From contig CAVTXI010000019.1 of the NCBI GenBank assembly GCA_963738615.1, positions 1 to 64,000 on the forward strand: a stretch of DNA of 64,000 nt, written 5' to 3'. The notes under the pieces are model-generated. The model made no database searches, was not told the DNA's origin, and worked only from the letters and a program-made list of their open reading frames with translations. Origin of the DNA: CAVTWY01 sp963738615 (GTDB lineage: Bacteria; Pseudomonadota; Gammaproteobacteria; Burkholderiales; Burkholderiaceae_C). Positions 1 to 11,533 of the stretch are shown here, one piece after another. A program made the position numbers and the translations under genes. Position 1 is the first letter of the stretch; every line of letters begins with the position of its first letter.

Positions 1-91
1 CTCGAGCAAGCCCGCATGCGTGGCGCAGATGCTCACGCGGCGTTATCCCGCGGCCTGACGACGTGGCGACGACGACGTTGGAGACCGACGC

Positions 92-998
92 ATGATCGAC
101 GGACTGTTCCCCGCGAGTTGGACTCTGCGCGACATCGACACCGCACCCGGTTTGCACATCCGCGTGCGCGTGGGTGGGCGCGACGATGGGCCGCCGTTGC
201 TGCTGCTGCACGGCCACCCGCAGACGCACGCGATCTGGCACCGCACGGCGCCGGCGCTGGGCCAGCACTTCCGGTTGTGCTCGCCGACCTGCGCGGCTAC
301 GGCGATTCGTCGAAACCGCCGGGCGACGCCGACCACGCCAACTACAGCAAACGCGCGATGGCGCACGACATGCTGGCGGTCATGCGCACGCTCGGCCACG
401 AACGCTTCGCCGTGCTGGCCCACGACCGCGGCGCGCGTGTGGCGCACCGCCTGGCGGCGGACCATTCCGAGGCGGTCACGCGGATGGTGGTGCTGGACAT
501 CGCACCCACGCTGGCCATGTACGAGCAGACGAACGAAGGCTTCGCGCGCGCGTACTGGCATTGGTTCTTCCTGATCCAGCCCGCGCCGTTGCCCGAGCGC
601 TTGATCGAAGCCGACCCCGTCGCCTACCTGCGCGACCTGATGGGCAACCGGCACGCCGGCCTTGCGCCATTCGATCCGCGCGCGCTGGCCGAATACGAGC
701 GCTGCGTCGCGCTGCCCGGCGCCGCGCACGGCCTGTGCGAGGACTACCGCGCCGCCGCCGGCATCGACCTGGAGCACGACCGCGCGGACCGCGAGCAGGC
801 CGCAAGCTCGCGATGCCGCTGCTCGCGCTGTGGGGCGAACGCGGCGTCGTGCACCGCTGCTTCGAGCCGCTGGACGAATGGCGCCGCGTGGCCGATGACG
901 TGCAAGGCGAGCCGCTGCCGTGTGGCCACTACATCGCGGAGGAAGCGCCCGACCATCTGTTGGCGAAGGCGCTGCCGTTCCTGACGCGAGCGCCCTAA
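92..998 (+). CDS. Haloacetate (fluoroacetate) dehalogenase-like alpha/beta hydrolase, two frame breaks
   Basis: Alpha/beta-hydrolase of the fluoroacetate/haloacetate dehalogenase family, which hydrolyses the carbon-halogen bond of short haloacids in the cytoplasm. The start ATG at 92 gives MIDGLFPASW. The reading then continues in three frames: LLLLHGHPQTHAIWHR, then LADLRGYGDSSKP and AHDRGARVAHR, then MPLLALWGERG and CGHYIAEEAPDHL. The Asp of HDRG is the expected nucleophile, its two Arg residues are the carboxylate ligands known in this family, HW in AYWHWFF matches the halide pocket, and CGH holds the catalytic His. The first break (about 270) fits loss of one G from a GGG run; the second is near 805. 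With the breaks restored the length would be about 300 residues, normal for the family. I regard the breaks as probable sequence errors; true substrate is not shown by sequence. Confidence 0.8.
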
Positions 999-1008
999 CC
1001 CAAGGAGC

Positions 1009-1661
1009 ATGGCGATGCTGAAGCTGCACGGTTTCTGCCAATCAGGCAACACGTTCAAGGTGGCGCTGATGTTGCGTGCTCTCGGGCTGCAGTGGAAGCC
1101 GTGCACATCGACTTCATGAACGGCGTGACGCGCACGCCCGATTGGCGCGGCAGCCTCAATGCGATGGGCGAAGCGCCGGTGCTTGAGCTCGAGGACGGCA
1201 TGCTGTTGACGCAATCGGGCGCGATCCTGCTGCACTTGTCGAAGACGCACGGCGACGCTTGGGGCGGCGCGGCCGGCGACGAACAGCAAGAGGTGCTGCG
1301 TTGGCTGTTCTTCGACAACCACAAGTTCACGAGCTACTTCGCGACGTACCGTTTCATGAAGGCCTTCGCGCCCACCGCGCCCGACCCGGCGGTGATGGCG
1401 TTCCTGCGCGCGAGGCTGGACGGCGCGTGGGGCATCGTTGACAAGCACTTGGCGAAGCGGCGCTGGCTGGTGGGCGATGGGCCGACGGTCGCCGACTTCT
1501 CGTTGAGCGGCTACGTGTTCTATCCGCGCGAAGAATCGGCGATCGATGTCGATACGCAGTTCCCGGCGATTGCGGCGTGGCGCGATCGGCTGAAGGCGTT
1601 GCCGTTCTGGGCTGACCCGTACGAGATCCTGCCGGGTGAACGTATCGCGCCACGGTGGTGA
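1009..1661 (+). CDS. Glutathione S-transferase family protein, one frame break
   Basis: Glutathione S-transferase fold protein of about 217 residues once the frame is restored. The start ATG at 1009 follows AAGGAG and gives MAMLKLHGFCQSGNTFKVAL, the thioredoxin-like N-terminal domain. The frame breaks near 1095, where TGGAAGCC probably lost one G from a GGG run, and resumes as EAVHIDFMNGVTRTPDW. GEAPVLELEDG followed by LLTQSGAIL is the glutathione-binding region with the conserved Gln-Ser pair, and FSLSGYVFY lies in the helical C-terminal domain. The gene starts 11 bp after the dehalogenase, so GSH conjugation or thiolytic removal of a halogenated or electrophilic product is possible, but this is inference from position only. 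Confidence 0.82.
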
Positions 1662-2734
1662 GTGCTCTGCAACCAACCGCTGAGCTGATTGTTCGACGGC
1701 CCGAGGGCCTGTACTGCCCCGCGGGCGATTTCTTCATCGACCCGTGGCGACCGGTCAAACGCGCGGTGGTCACGCACGCACACGCGGACCACGCACGCAT
1801 AGGGCACGGTGCGTACCTCGCGCAGCGCGACGCCGAAGGCGTGATGCGCACGCGGTTGGGCGCGGACATCCGCTTTCAGGGGCTCGCCTATGGCGAGACG
1901 GTTCGCATCGGCAGCGCGAACGTGAGCTTGCACCCGGCGGGGCATGTGCTGGGGTCGGCGCAGGTGCGCGTCGAGCACGGCGGCGCCGTCTGGGTCGCGT
2001 CGGGTGACTACTTCACGAGCGGTATCGATGATGACGTCAACCTCACCTGCGTGGCCTTCGAGCCGGTGCACTGCGACTGCTTCATCACCGAAAGCACCTT
2101 CGGCTTGCCGATCTATCGGTGGAGCGCGCAGCATGAGGTCTATGCCGACATCAATCGCTGGTGGGCCGCGACGCGCGCCGAAGGCCGCAACGCACTGCTG
2201 CTGGGCTACAGCTTCGGCAAGGCGCAGCGTTTGCTGGCGGGGGTCGATCCATCGATCGGGCCGATCTGGCTGCACCCGGCGGTCGACGCCATCACGCGCG
2301 CGTACCGCGAAGCAGGCGTTGCGTTGCCCGACGCCAAGCTGCTGCATGTCGAGGTCAAGGCGGCCGATCTCGATGGCGCGCTCGTCATCGCGCCACCGGG
2401 CGTGCTGGGCAGTGCGTGGGCGCGACGGCTGGGCGATGCCAGCGACGCCTTCGCCAGCGGCTGGATGCGTTTGCGCGGCGCGCGGCGGCGGCAGGCAGTC
2501 GATCGCGGCTTCGTGCTCAGCGACCACGCCGATTGGCCCGGCCTGATGTGTGCGATCGCCGCGACCGGCGCGCCGCGCGTGATCGTGACGCACGGATACG
2601 AAGACGTGATGGTGCGCCACCTGCGTGCGCAGGGGCTCGACGCGTCGAGCTTTGCGACCGAGTACGGCGATGACAAGGTCGACGATGACGTTGCGTCGAA
2701 CCCATCCGCACCGGCAGTCGAGCCGTCCGCATGA
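1655..2734 (+). CDS. Ligase-associated DNA exonuclease (metallo-beta-lactamase fold)
   Basis: Protein of 359 residues in the ligase-associated exonuclease family, a metallo-beta-lactamase/beta-CASP nuclease regularly encoded beside bacterial ATP-dependent DNA ligases and thought to trim ends during repair. The metal motif HAHADH is at residues 41-46, with later conserved SDHADW (about 288) and HGYED (about 312). The start is GTG at 1655 (or the next GTG at 1658), overlapping the end of the GST gene. It overlaps the ligase start by ATGA, so the two are translationally coupled. The helicase and phosphoesterase that complete the usual four-gene set are not in this window. Confidence 0.88.
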   Translation: MVSALQPTAELIVRRPEGLYCPAGDFFIDPWRPVKRAVVTHAHADHARIGHGAYLAQRDAEGVMRTRLGADIRFQGLAYGETVRIGSANVSLHPAGHVLGSAQVRVEHGGAVWVASGDYFTSGIDDDVNLTCVAFEPVHCDCFITESTFGLPIYRWSAQHEVYADINRWWAATRAEGRNALLLGYSFGKAQRLLAGVDPSIGPIWLHPAVDAITRAYREAGVALPDAKLLHVEVKAADLDGALVIAPPGVLGSAWARRLGDASDAFASGWMRLRGARRRQAVDRGFVLSDHADWPGLMCAIAATGAPRVIVTHGYEDVMVRHLRAQGLDASSFATEYGDDKVDDDVASNPSAPAVEPSA

Positions 2735-4425
2735 AGCGCTTCACGGCGCTGTACAAGTCGATCGACGCGAGCACGTCGACGGCGAAGAAGGTCGCGGCGA
2801 TGGTGGCCTACTTCCGCGAAGCACCCGTGGCTGACGCAGCTTGGGCGGCGTACTTCCTAGCCGGCGGCAAGCCGCGGCAGGTGGTGCCGACAATGCTGCT
2901 GCGCGAGCTGGCTTACGCGCAGGCGGGCATCGAACCGTGGCTGTTCGACGAAAGCTATGCGGTGACGGGTGACCTGGCCGAAGCCATCGCCTACGTGTTG
3001 CCGGCGCCGCTTCACGTCGACGATCGCGGGCTGGCATCGTGGGTGGAAGACACGATCCTGCCGCTGCGTGGTATCGAGCGTGACGCGCAGGCGCAGGGTG
3101 TGGTCGACGCATGGCAGCGGCTCGACATCGACGAACGATTCATCTTCGTGAAGCTGATCGGCGGCGGATTTCGCGTGGGCGTGAGCCGCCTGCTGGTGCA
3201 GCGCGCATTGGCGCAGGCCGCAGGGCTCGACGCCAAGCTGATCGCGCAACGCATGATGGGCTACACCGATGCGAAGGCGCTGCCGACGGCGGAACGTTTC
3301 GGTGCGCTGGTGGCTGCGGCGGTTGCTGTCGAAGATGGCGCGCCGCGCAACGACGGTCAACCTTATCCGTTCTTTCTGGCGCACCAGCTCGAGGCTGCGC
3401 CTTCGATGCTCGGTCCCGTCGAAAACTGGCTGGTCGAGTGGAAGTACGACGGCATCCGCGCGCAGCTTGTGCGCCGCGCCGGAAACACGTGGGTGTGGAC
3501 GCGCGGCGAAGAGTTGGTGACCGACCGCTACCCCGAGTTGCAGGCGCTGGCAGTGACATTGCGCGACGGCACCGTGCTCGACGGCGAGATCCTTGTTTGG
3601 CGCGACTGCGACGATCACCCATCGTCTTTCGCGCTGCTGCAAAAGCGCATCGGCCGCCTGGCGCCGAGCAAGAAGATTCTGGCTGACGCGCCGGTGCGCT
3701 TCGTCGCGTACGACATCCTCGAAGACGGCGGTGTCGATCTGCGCGCATGCGAGCAGCACGAACGACGCGTGCGGCTCGAGGCGGTGTGTTCGGGCACACC
3801 GGTGCGCGTTTCGCCGCTCGTCGCCGCGACGGATTGGGACGCGTACGCGGCACTGCGCCAGCAGTCACGCGAACGCGGCGTCGAAGGCTTCATGCTCAAG
3901 CACCGCACGTCGCGCTACGGCAGCGGGCGCACCAAAGCCGACGGTACCTGGTGGAAGTGGAAGATCGATCCGCTGTCGGTCGATGCTGTGTTGGTCTACG
4001 CGCAAGCCGGCCACGGCCGCCGCGCCAACGTCTACACCGACTACACCTTTGCGGTGTGGAACCGCGCGCCGGCGAGCGAAGACGAAGTGGCGGCGGTGCT
4101 CGACGCGATCCGCGCGCGTGAGCCACCGCGCAACGGCGCGCTTCAACTCGTTCCGTTCGCGAAAGCGTATTCGGGCTTGTCGGACGAAGAGTTCAAGTCG
4201 GTGGACCGCGAGATTCGCCGCCACACCGTCGACAAGTTCGGCCCCGTGCGCAGCGTGGTGCCAACGATGGTGTTCGAGTTGGGCTTCGAAGGCATCCAGC
4301 GAAGCACGCGCCACAAGAGCGGCGTGGCCACGCGATTCCCGCGCATGTTGCGTCTGCGCGGCGACAAGGCGCTGCTCGAGGCAGACACGCTGACGACGCT
4401 GCTGTCGTTGGTCGGCGGCGTGTGA
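2731..4425 (+). CDS. ATP-dependent DNA ligase (ligase-associated repair set)
   Basis: ATP-dependent DNA ligase of 564 residues that seals nicks through a lysyl-AMP intermediate. The N-terminal half (1-210) is the DNA-binding domain. The adenylation motif EWKYDGIRAQLV carries the reactive Lys238; LDGEILVW (about 278), EGFMLKHR and WWKWKIDPLSVDAVL are motifs III-V, and a C-terminal OB-fold region ends with KSGVATRFPRMLRLR. The ATG overlaps the stop of the upstream exonuclease gene. This is the long single-subunit type lacking polymerase or primase domains of LigD, and no ku gene is nearby, so a role in non-homologous end joining is not suggested. About 50 bp separate it from the convergent channel gene. 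Confidence 0.92.
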   Translation: MKRFTALYKSIDASTSTAKKVAAMVAYFREAPVADAAWAAYFLAGGKPRQVVPTMLLRELAYAQAGIEPWLFDESYAVTGDLAEAIAYVLPAPLHVDDRGLASWVEDTILPLRGIERDAQAQGVVDAWQRLDIDERFIFVKLIGGGFRVGVSRLLVQRALAQAAGLDAKLIAQRMMGYTDAKALPTAERFGALVAAAVAVEDGAPRNDGQPYPFFLAHQLEAAPSMLGPVENWLVEWKYDGIRAQLVRRAGNTWVWTRGEELVTDRYPELQALAVTLRDGTVLDGEILVWRDCDDHPSSFALLQKRIGRLAPSKKILADAPVRFVAYDILEDGGVDLRACEQHERRVRLEAVCSGTPVRVSPLVAATDWDAYAALRQQSRERGVEGFMLKHRTSRYGSGRTKADGTWWKWKIDPLSVDAVLVYAQAGHGRRANVYTDYTFAVWNRAPASEDEVAAVLDAIRAREPPRNGALQLVPFAKAYSGLSDEEFKSVDREIRRHTVDKFGPVRSVVPTMVFELGFEGIQRSTRHKSGVATRFPRMLRLRGDKALLEADTLTTLLSLVGGV

Positions 4426-4474
4426 TCGACGCTGATCGAACGCACGATCGTGCCTCGTCGCCGGACGCTGCGAC

Positions 4475-5281
4475 TCAGCCGCCGTCGCGATCTTTGCTCG
4501 GGTGAAGGTAGATCAACCAATACACCAGCGCCACGAGCACGCTGCCGCCCACGATGTTGCCGGCGATCACGGGCACGAGGTTGCGCAACGCGTCGGCCAC
4601 GCTGATCGGCGCGCCCAGCAGCATCGCCAGCGGGAAGAAATACATGTTGGCGATCGAATGCTCGAAGCCTGCGGCCACGAACGCGGTGACAGGCAGCACG
4701 ACCGCGACGAACTTGTCGGTGACGCTGCGCGCGCCCATCGCCATCCACACCGCCATGCACACCAGTACGTTGCACAAAGCGCCGCGAAAGAACGCGACCT
4801 CCCACGACAGCTGAACTTTCGCCGTCGCAATGCGTACGGTCGCGCGCGCCACCGCACCGTCATTCGCCGCTGCGTGATCGGCCAACCACACCAGCACGGC
4901 AAGACCGACCGCCCCAGCCAGGTTCGCCAGCGCGACGATGAACCAGTTGCGCAGCAGCTCGATCGACGTGATGCGCCCGCTGGCCCAGGCCATCGCAAGC
5001 AGGTTGTTGCCCGTGAAGAGCTCTGCACCCGCGACGACGACCATGAAGAGGCCGAGCGAAAACGCCAGACCGCCCACGAGACGCGAGACGGCGAAACCGA
5101 GACTTGCGTCGCTCACGATCAGCGTGAACATCAGCGCGCCGAAGCCGATGAAGGCACCAGCCAGCACGCCCAGAAGCACCTGCGTGAACAGCGGCAACCC
5201 CGCCTTGGTGACGCCAACATCACGCACCCGCGCCGCGATTTCACGCGGTGAGTAAGCATCGAGCCCGAAAACGTCAGTCAT
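4475..5281 (-). CDS. Formate/nitrite transporter family channel (FocA/NirC/YfdC type)
   Basis: Inner-membrane pentameric anion channel of the FNT family, 268 residues with about six hydrophobic segments. The ATG at 5281 gives MTDVFGLDAYSPREIAARV, the usual soluble N-terminal helix. AELFTGNNLLAMAW is the conserved first half-helix loop, LLRNWFIVALANLAGAV follows, and FEHSIANMYFFPLAML holds the conserved central-pore His with the second signature. The natural substrate (formate, nitrite or other small anion) cannot be told from this. The gene is alone on its strand, converging on the ligase; an open frame extends upstream only because the octamer repeat has no stops. An FNR-like site lies upstream. 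Confidence 0.9.
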   Translation of the reverse strand: MTDVFGLDAYSPREIAARVRDVGVTKAGLPLFTQVLLGVLAGAFIGFGALMFTLIVSDASLGFAVSRLVGGLAFSLGLFMVVVAGAELFTGNNLLAMAWASGRITSIELLRNWFIVALANLAGAVGLAVLVWLADHAAANDGAVARATVRIATAKVQLSWEVAFFRGALCNVLVCMAVWMAMGARSVTDKFVAVVLPVTAFVAAGFEHSIANMYFFPLAMLLGAPISVADALRNLVPVIAGNIVGGSVLVALVYWLIYLHPSKDRDGG

Positions 5282-5404
5282 GTGGCGTGCGCAGATGCGC
5301 AGAGGGCTGGTCGTTGAGGTGGGCAACAGACAAGAGAGGCCGAGACAGGATGCCACGGCACAGGCTCGGCAGCGCAGTGCTGGGCGCGCATCGATCGGGT
5401 GGAC

Positions 5405-5418
5405 TTGACGCAGGTCAC
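5405..5418. promoter_or_regulatory. Candidate FNR/Anr-type binding site upstream of the FNT channel gene
   Basis: TTGAC-GCAG-GTCAC matches the FNR-family consensus TTGAT-N4-ATCAA at most positions. Its centre is about 130 bp upstream of the channel start codon. FNT channels are often controlled by oxygen through FNR homologues. I could not identify a convincing -10 element at the matching distance, so this is only a candidate. Confidence 0.35.
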
Positions 5419-5496
5419 GCCCCGTTTGCAATCTCCCGGCGGGCGCACGGCTGGCGCGCACCTGCGGAAGCCTGGCGACCGCGACCGCCACCGCCG

Positions 5497-5580
5497 GAAC
5501 GACCGAACGACCGAACGACCGAACGACCGAACGACCGAACGACCGAACGACCGAACGACCGAACGACCGAACGACCGAAC
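5497..5580. repeat. 8-bp tandem repeat, 10.5 copies of GAACGACC
   Basis: Ten full copies plus a half copy of GAACGACC (GGTCGTTC on the other strand) with no variation between units. The array lies in the intergenic space about 215 bp upstream of the FNT channel start. No frame contains a stop within the array, so it lengthens spurious open frames on both strands. Perfect identity of all units indicates recent slippage or expansion, and copy number is likely to vary between isolates. Confidence 0.97.
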
Positions 5581-5921
5581 CGCCGACAGCACCAGACTCG
5601 AGATCCAAATGAATTGCCACCCGCCAACAGCGTTGCGATTGCCGCTTGCCACGATCAGGGATCAGGGTTCGCTTCGCCGGTGATCGCCCGTTCGGTACTC
5701 GGCCCCGCGCAAGCGCGCTGGCCTGCGCTCCGCTGCGGCCTGCGCGCCCGCCCTTGACCCCGAATCTCAGCGAAGGGGCGCAGCGGCCGAGCCCACTCGA
5801 ATTTCAAGAGAGGCCAAACAACTTGAACTCTTCAAATCTTCAGCGAGATACTCGAAGTGCGCATGCGTTGAACCGTTGAACCCAGAAACAAGCCGTTGAG
5901 ACTCGAAACCATCGAGCTCAA
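5581..5921. other. Intergenic stretch without recognised gene
   Basis: Sequence between the octamer repeat and the rRNA operon terminator. I see no coding region with a family match, no ribosome-binding site followed by a convincing frame, and no structured RNA that I recognise. The part from about 5690 to 5780 is very GC-rich with short inverted GCGC stretches; the part from about 5815 is richer in A and T and lies just beyond the end of the rRNA transcript. Confidence 0.5.
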
Positions 5922-5957
5922 AACAACAAAACCCCAGTCGACGAATCGACCGGGGTT
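5922..5957 (-). terminator. Rho-independent terminator of the rRNA operon
   Basis: On the minus strand a 12-bp stem (arms 5946-5957 and 5930-5941, one G-U pair) closes a TTCG tetraloop and is followed by TTTTGTTGTTTT. It begins about 12 bases after the 3' end of the 5S gene, where the rRNA operon terminator is expected. Confidence 0.93.
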
Positions 5958-5968
5958 CTGGATAACTA

Positions 5969-6082
5969 GCCTGACGATGTCCTACTTTCACACGGGAATC
6001 CGCACTATCATCGGCGCTGAGGCGTTTCACTGTCCTGTTCGGGATGGGAAGGAGTGGGACCACCTCGCTATGGTCATCAGGC
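5969..6082 (-). rRNA. rrf: 5S ribosomal RNA
   Basis: About 114 nt. The 5' end GCCTGATGACCATAGCGAGG pairs with the 3' end CATCGTCAGGC to form helix I; the internal CCCATCCCGAACAGG and GTGAAACGCC segments are universal 5S landmarks. It is the last gene of the rRNA operon, about 120 bp after the 23S gene and just before the terminator. Confidence 0.96.
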
Positions 6083-6187
6083 TTGACTTGTCGCCTACAA
6101 CCGGTATTCCGGTAGCAGGCCAAACCATAGAATCGAATTAGCTGATTGCGTCGCCTCGACAATTACTATTAACTCGCACAACCTCGT

Positions 6188-6202
6188 TGCGTCAAAGTTA
6201 TA

Positions 6203-6210
<8 letters not shown>
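6188..6210 (-). other. 23S rRNA processing stem, 3' arm (partner 9060-9082)
   Basis: The 23 bases here are the exact reverse complement of 9060-9082. The two arms bracket the 23S gene, overlapping its first and last few bases, and would form a long perfect helix in the precursor. Such stems are the RNase III cleavage sites in bacterial rRNA operons. Confidence 0.9.
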
Positions 6211-9067
<2,857 letters not shown>

Positions 9068-9257
9068 TATAACTTTGACGCATATTTTGCGTTGGTCAAC
9101 AAGGTCATTCGGCACGCACATTCGACGCGCCAAATTTGAGTATTCGCGTATTGCCTTTCGTCGTAACTGTCTTGTACACGACGAATCTGGTGACGCAATC
9201 AATGCTGCCGGAGGAACGAAATTACTCCGCCGGCAGCGCTAATTCGACTCTATGAAT

Positions 9258-9269
9258 TGTTAAAGAACA
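9258..9269 (-). promoter_or_regulatory. boxA antitermination element before 23S
   Basis: TGTTCTTTAACA on the minus strand matches the boxA of rRNA operons, bound by the NusB-S10 complex to make transcription Rho-resistant. It lies in the spacer between tRNA-Ala and 23S, a common second boxA position. The rest of the roughly 300-base spacer (9068-9364) shows only the 23S processing arm. Confidence 0.8.
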
Positions 9270-9364
9270 GCCGTTGCGACACACGTGGCGAACCAAGCGC
9301 AGCACAAGCGCGAACCCTCTTCAGAAGGCTCGCGCATGGACGCGGAACATCTCGATTTAAGAAC

Positions 9365-9440
9365 TGGTGGAGGATGACGGGATCGAACCGACGACCCCCT
9401 GCTTGCAAAGCAGGTGCTCTCCCAGCTGAGCTAATCCCCC
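9365..9440 (-). tRNA. tRNA-Ala (anticodon TGC)
   Basis: A 76-nt cloverleaf: acceptor GGGGGAT paired with ATCCTCC and encoded CCA, D arm TAGCTCAGCTGGGAGAGC, anticodon loop TTTGCAA with stem CCTGC/GCAGG, T arm GTCGTCGGTTCGATCCCG. It sits between tRNA-Ile and 23S in the rRNA spacer, as in most proteobacteria. Confidence 0.97.
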
Positions 9441-9473
9441 TGTGATGCGACCCGCGTCTTAGCACGACTGTTG

Positions 9474-9550
9474 TGGTGGGTCTGGTTGGACTCGAACCAA
9501 CGACCCCCGCCTTATCAAGACGGTGCTCTAACCAGCTGAGCTACAGACCC
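9474..9550 (-). tRNA. tRNA-Ile (anticodon GAT)
   Basis: A 77-nt cloverleaf: acceptor GGGTCTG paired with CAGACCC and encoded CCA, D arm TAGCTCAGCTGGTTAGAGC, anticodon loop CTTGATAAG giving GAT, T arm GTTGGTTCGAGTCCAAC. It is the first spacer tRNA after 16S. Confidence 0.97.
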
Positions 9551-9616
9551 GCGGACCTAAGGCCGGCAGCAACTGAGCATACACGCATCTTGGGCACGAA
9601 TGCTTTGTTGCAGGGA

Positions 9617-9653
9617 CAGCCGATAAGTGTGGGCGCTTGGCTTGAATGCCAAA
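9617..9653 (-). other. 16S rRNA processing stem, 3' arm (partner 11302-11338)
   Basis: The segment CAGCCGATAAGTGTGGGCG and the outer TTGAATGCCAAA pair with CGCCCACGCTTATCGGCTG and TTGGCATTT at 11302-11338. The two arms flank the 16S gene and form a long, interrupted helix, the expected RNase III site for releasing pre-16S. Confidence 0.85.
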
Positions 9654-9657
9654 TTTC

Positions 9658-11190
<1,533 letters not shown>

Positions 11191-11342
11191 ATCTTGATGT
11201 TGCTGCTCATTCGGAATCGAGGTGAATTCGAACCGCACTAGGCGGCCCGAGTTCACACTACTATTTCCGCGAGCGTTCTTTGCCTTAGCTTTCGCTTTGG
11301 CTTGGCATTTGCCACCGAACGCCCACGCTTATCGGCTGTATG

Positions 11343-11355
11343 TTTTTAAAGAGCG
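11343..11355 (-). promoter_or_regulatory. boxA antitermination element in the 16S leader
   Basis: CGCTCTTTAAAAA on the minus strand is a good boxA match. It lies in the leader between the predicted promoter and 16S and just upstream of the 16S processing arm, the standard place for rRNA antitermination. Confidence 0.75.
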
Positions 11356-11421
11356 ACTTCCTTACGTCAGACTGTTGCCTGACTCATCAACTGCAAACAG
11401 TCGAATTCAGCGAAGACATCG

Positions 11422-11451
11422 ATTCTGGCACGTTTTTCCGCGCCGCGTCAA
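11422..11451 (-). promoter_or_regulatory. Promoter of the rRNA operon
   Basis: On the minus strand TTGACG (11446-11451) and CAGAAT (11422-11427) are separated by 18 bases, a sigma-70 pair. It is about 230 bp upstream of mature 16S and about 85 bp after the ptsI stop. A T-rich stretch lies upstream. No separate ptsI terminator is clear in the intervening bases. Confidence 0.7.
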
Positions 11452-11533
11452 GTCTGGGCGCAAAAAGTGCGCTGCGCTACTTGAAAGATCGCTACGAAGT
11501 TAGCGAGCGCTTTCGATCGAAGACTTACTGTGT

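Noticed and set aside
1..58. Possible C-terminus of an upstream gene in frame 2 (ending RYPAA and a stop at 56-58)
   Set aside because: Only 18 codons are in the window and they match no family that I recognise.
3140..4314. Several long minus-strand frames opposite the DNA ligase
   Set aside because: Shadows of a GC-rich gene; Arg/Ala-rich translations without family motifs.
4442..4453. Palindrome GCACGATCGTGC between ligase and FNT gene as a terminator
   Set aside because: No T-run follows on either strand and the stem is short.
5497..5580. Octamer array considered as a CRISPR
   Set aside because: Units are 8 bp and contiguous with no unique spacers; no cas genes are near.
5282..5620. N-terminal extension of the FNT channel through the octamer repeat
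   Set aside because: It adds a repetitive GRSVVRSF peptide only because the octamer has no stops; family proteins begin at the ATG at 5281.
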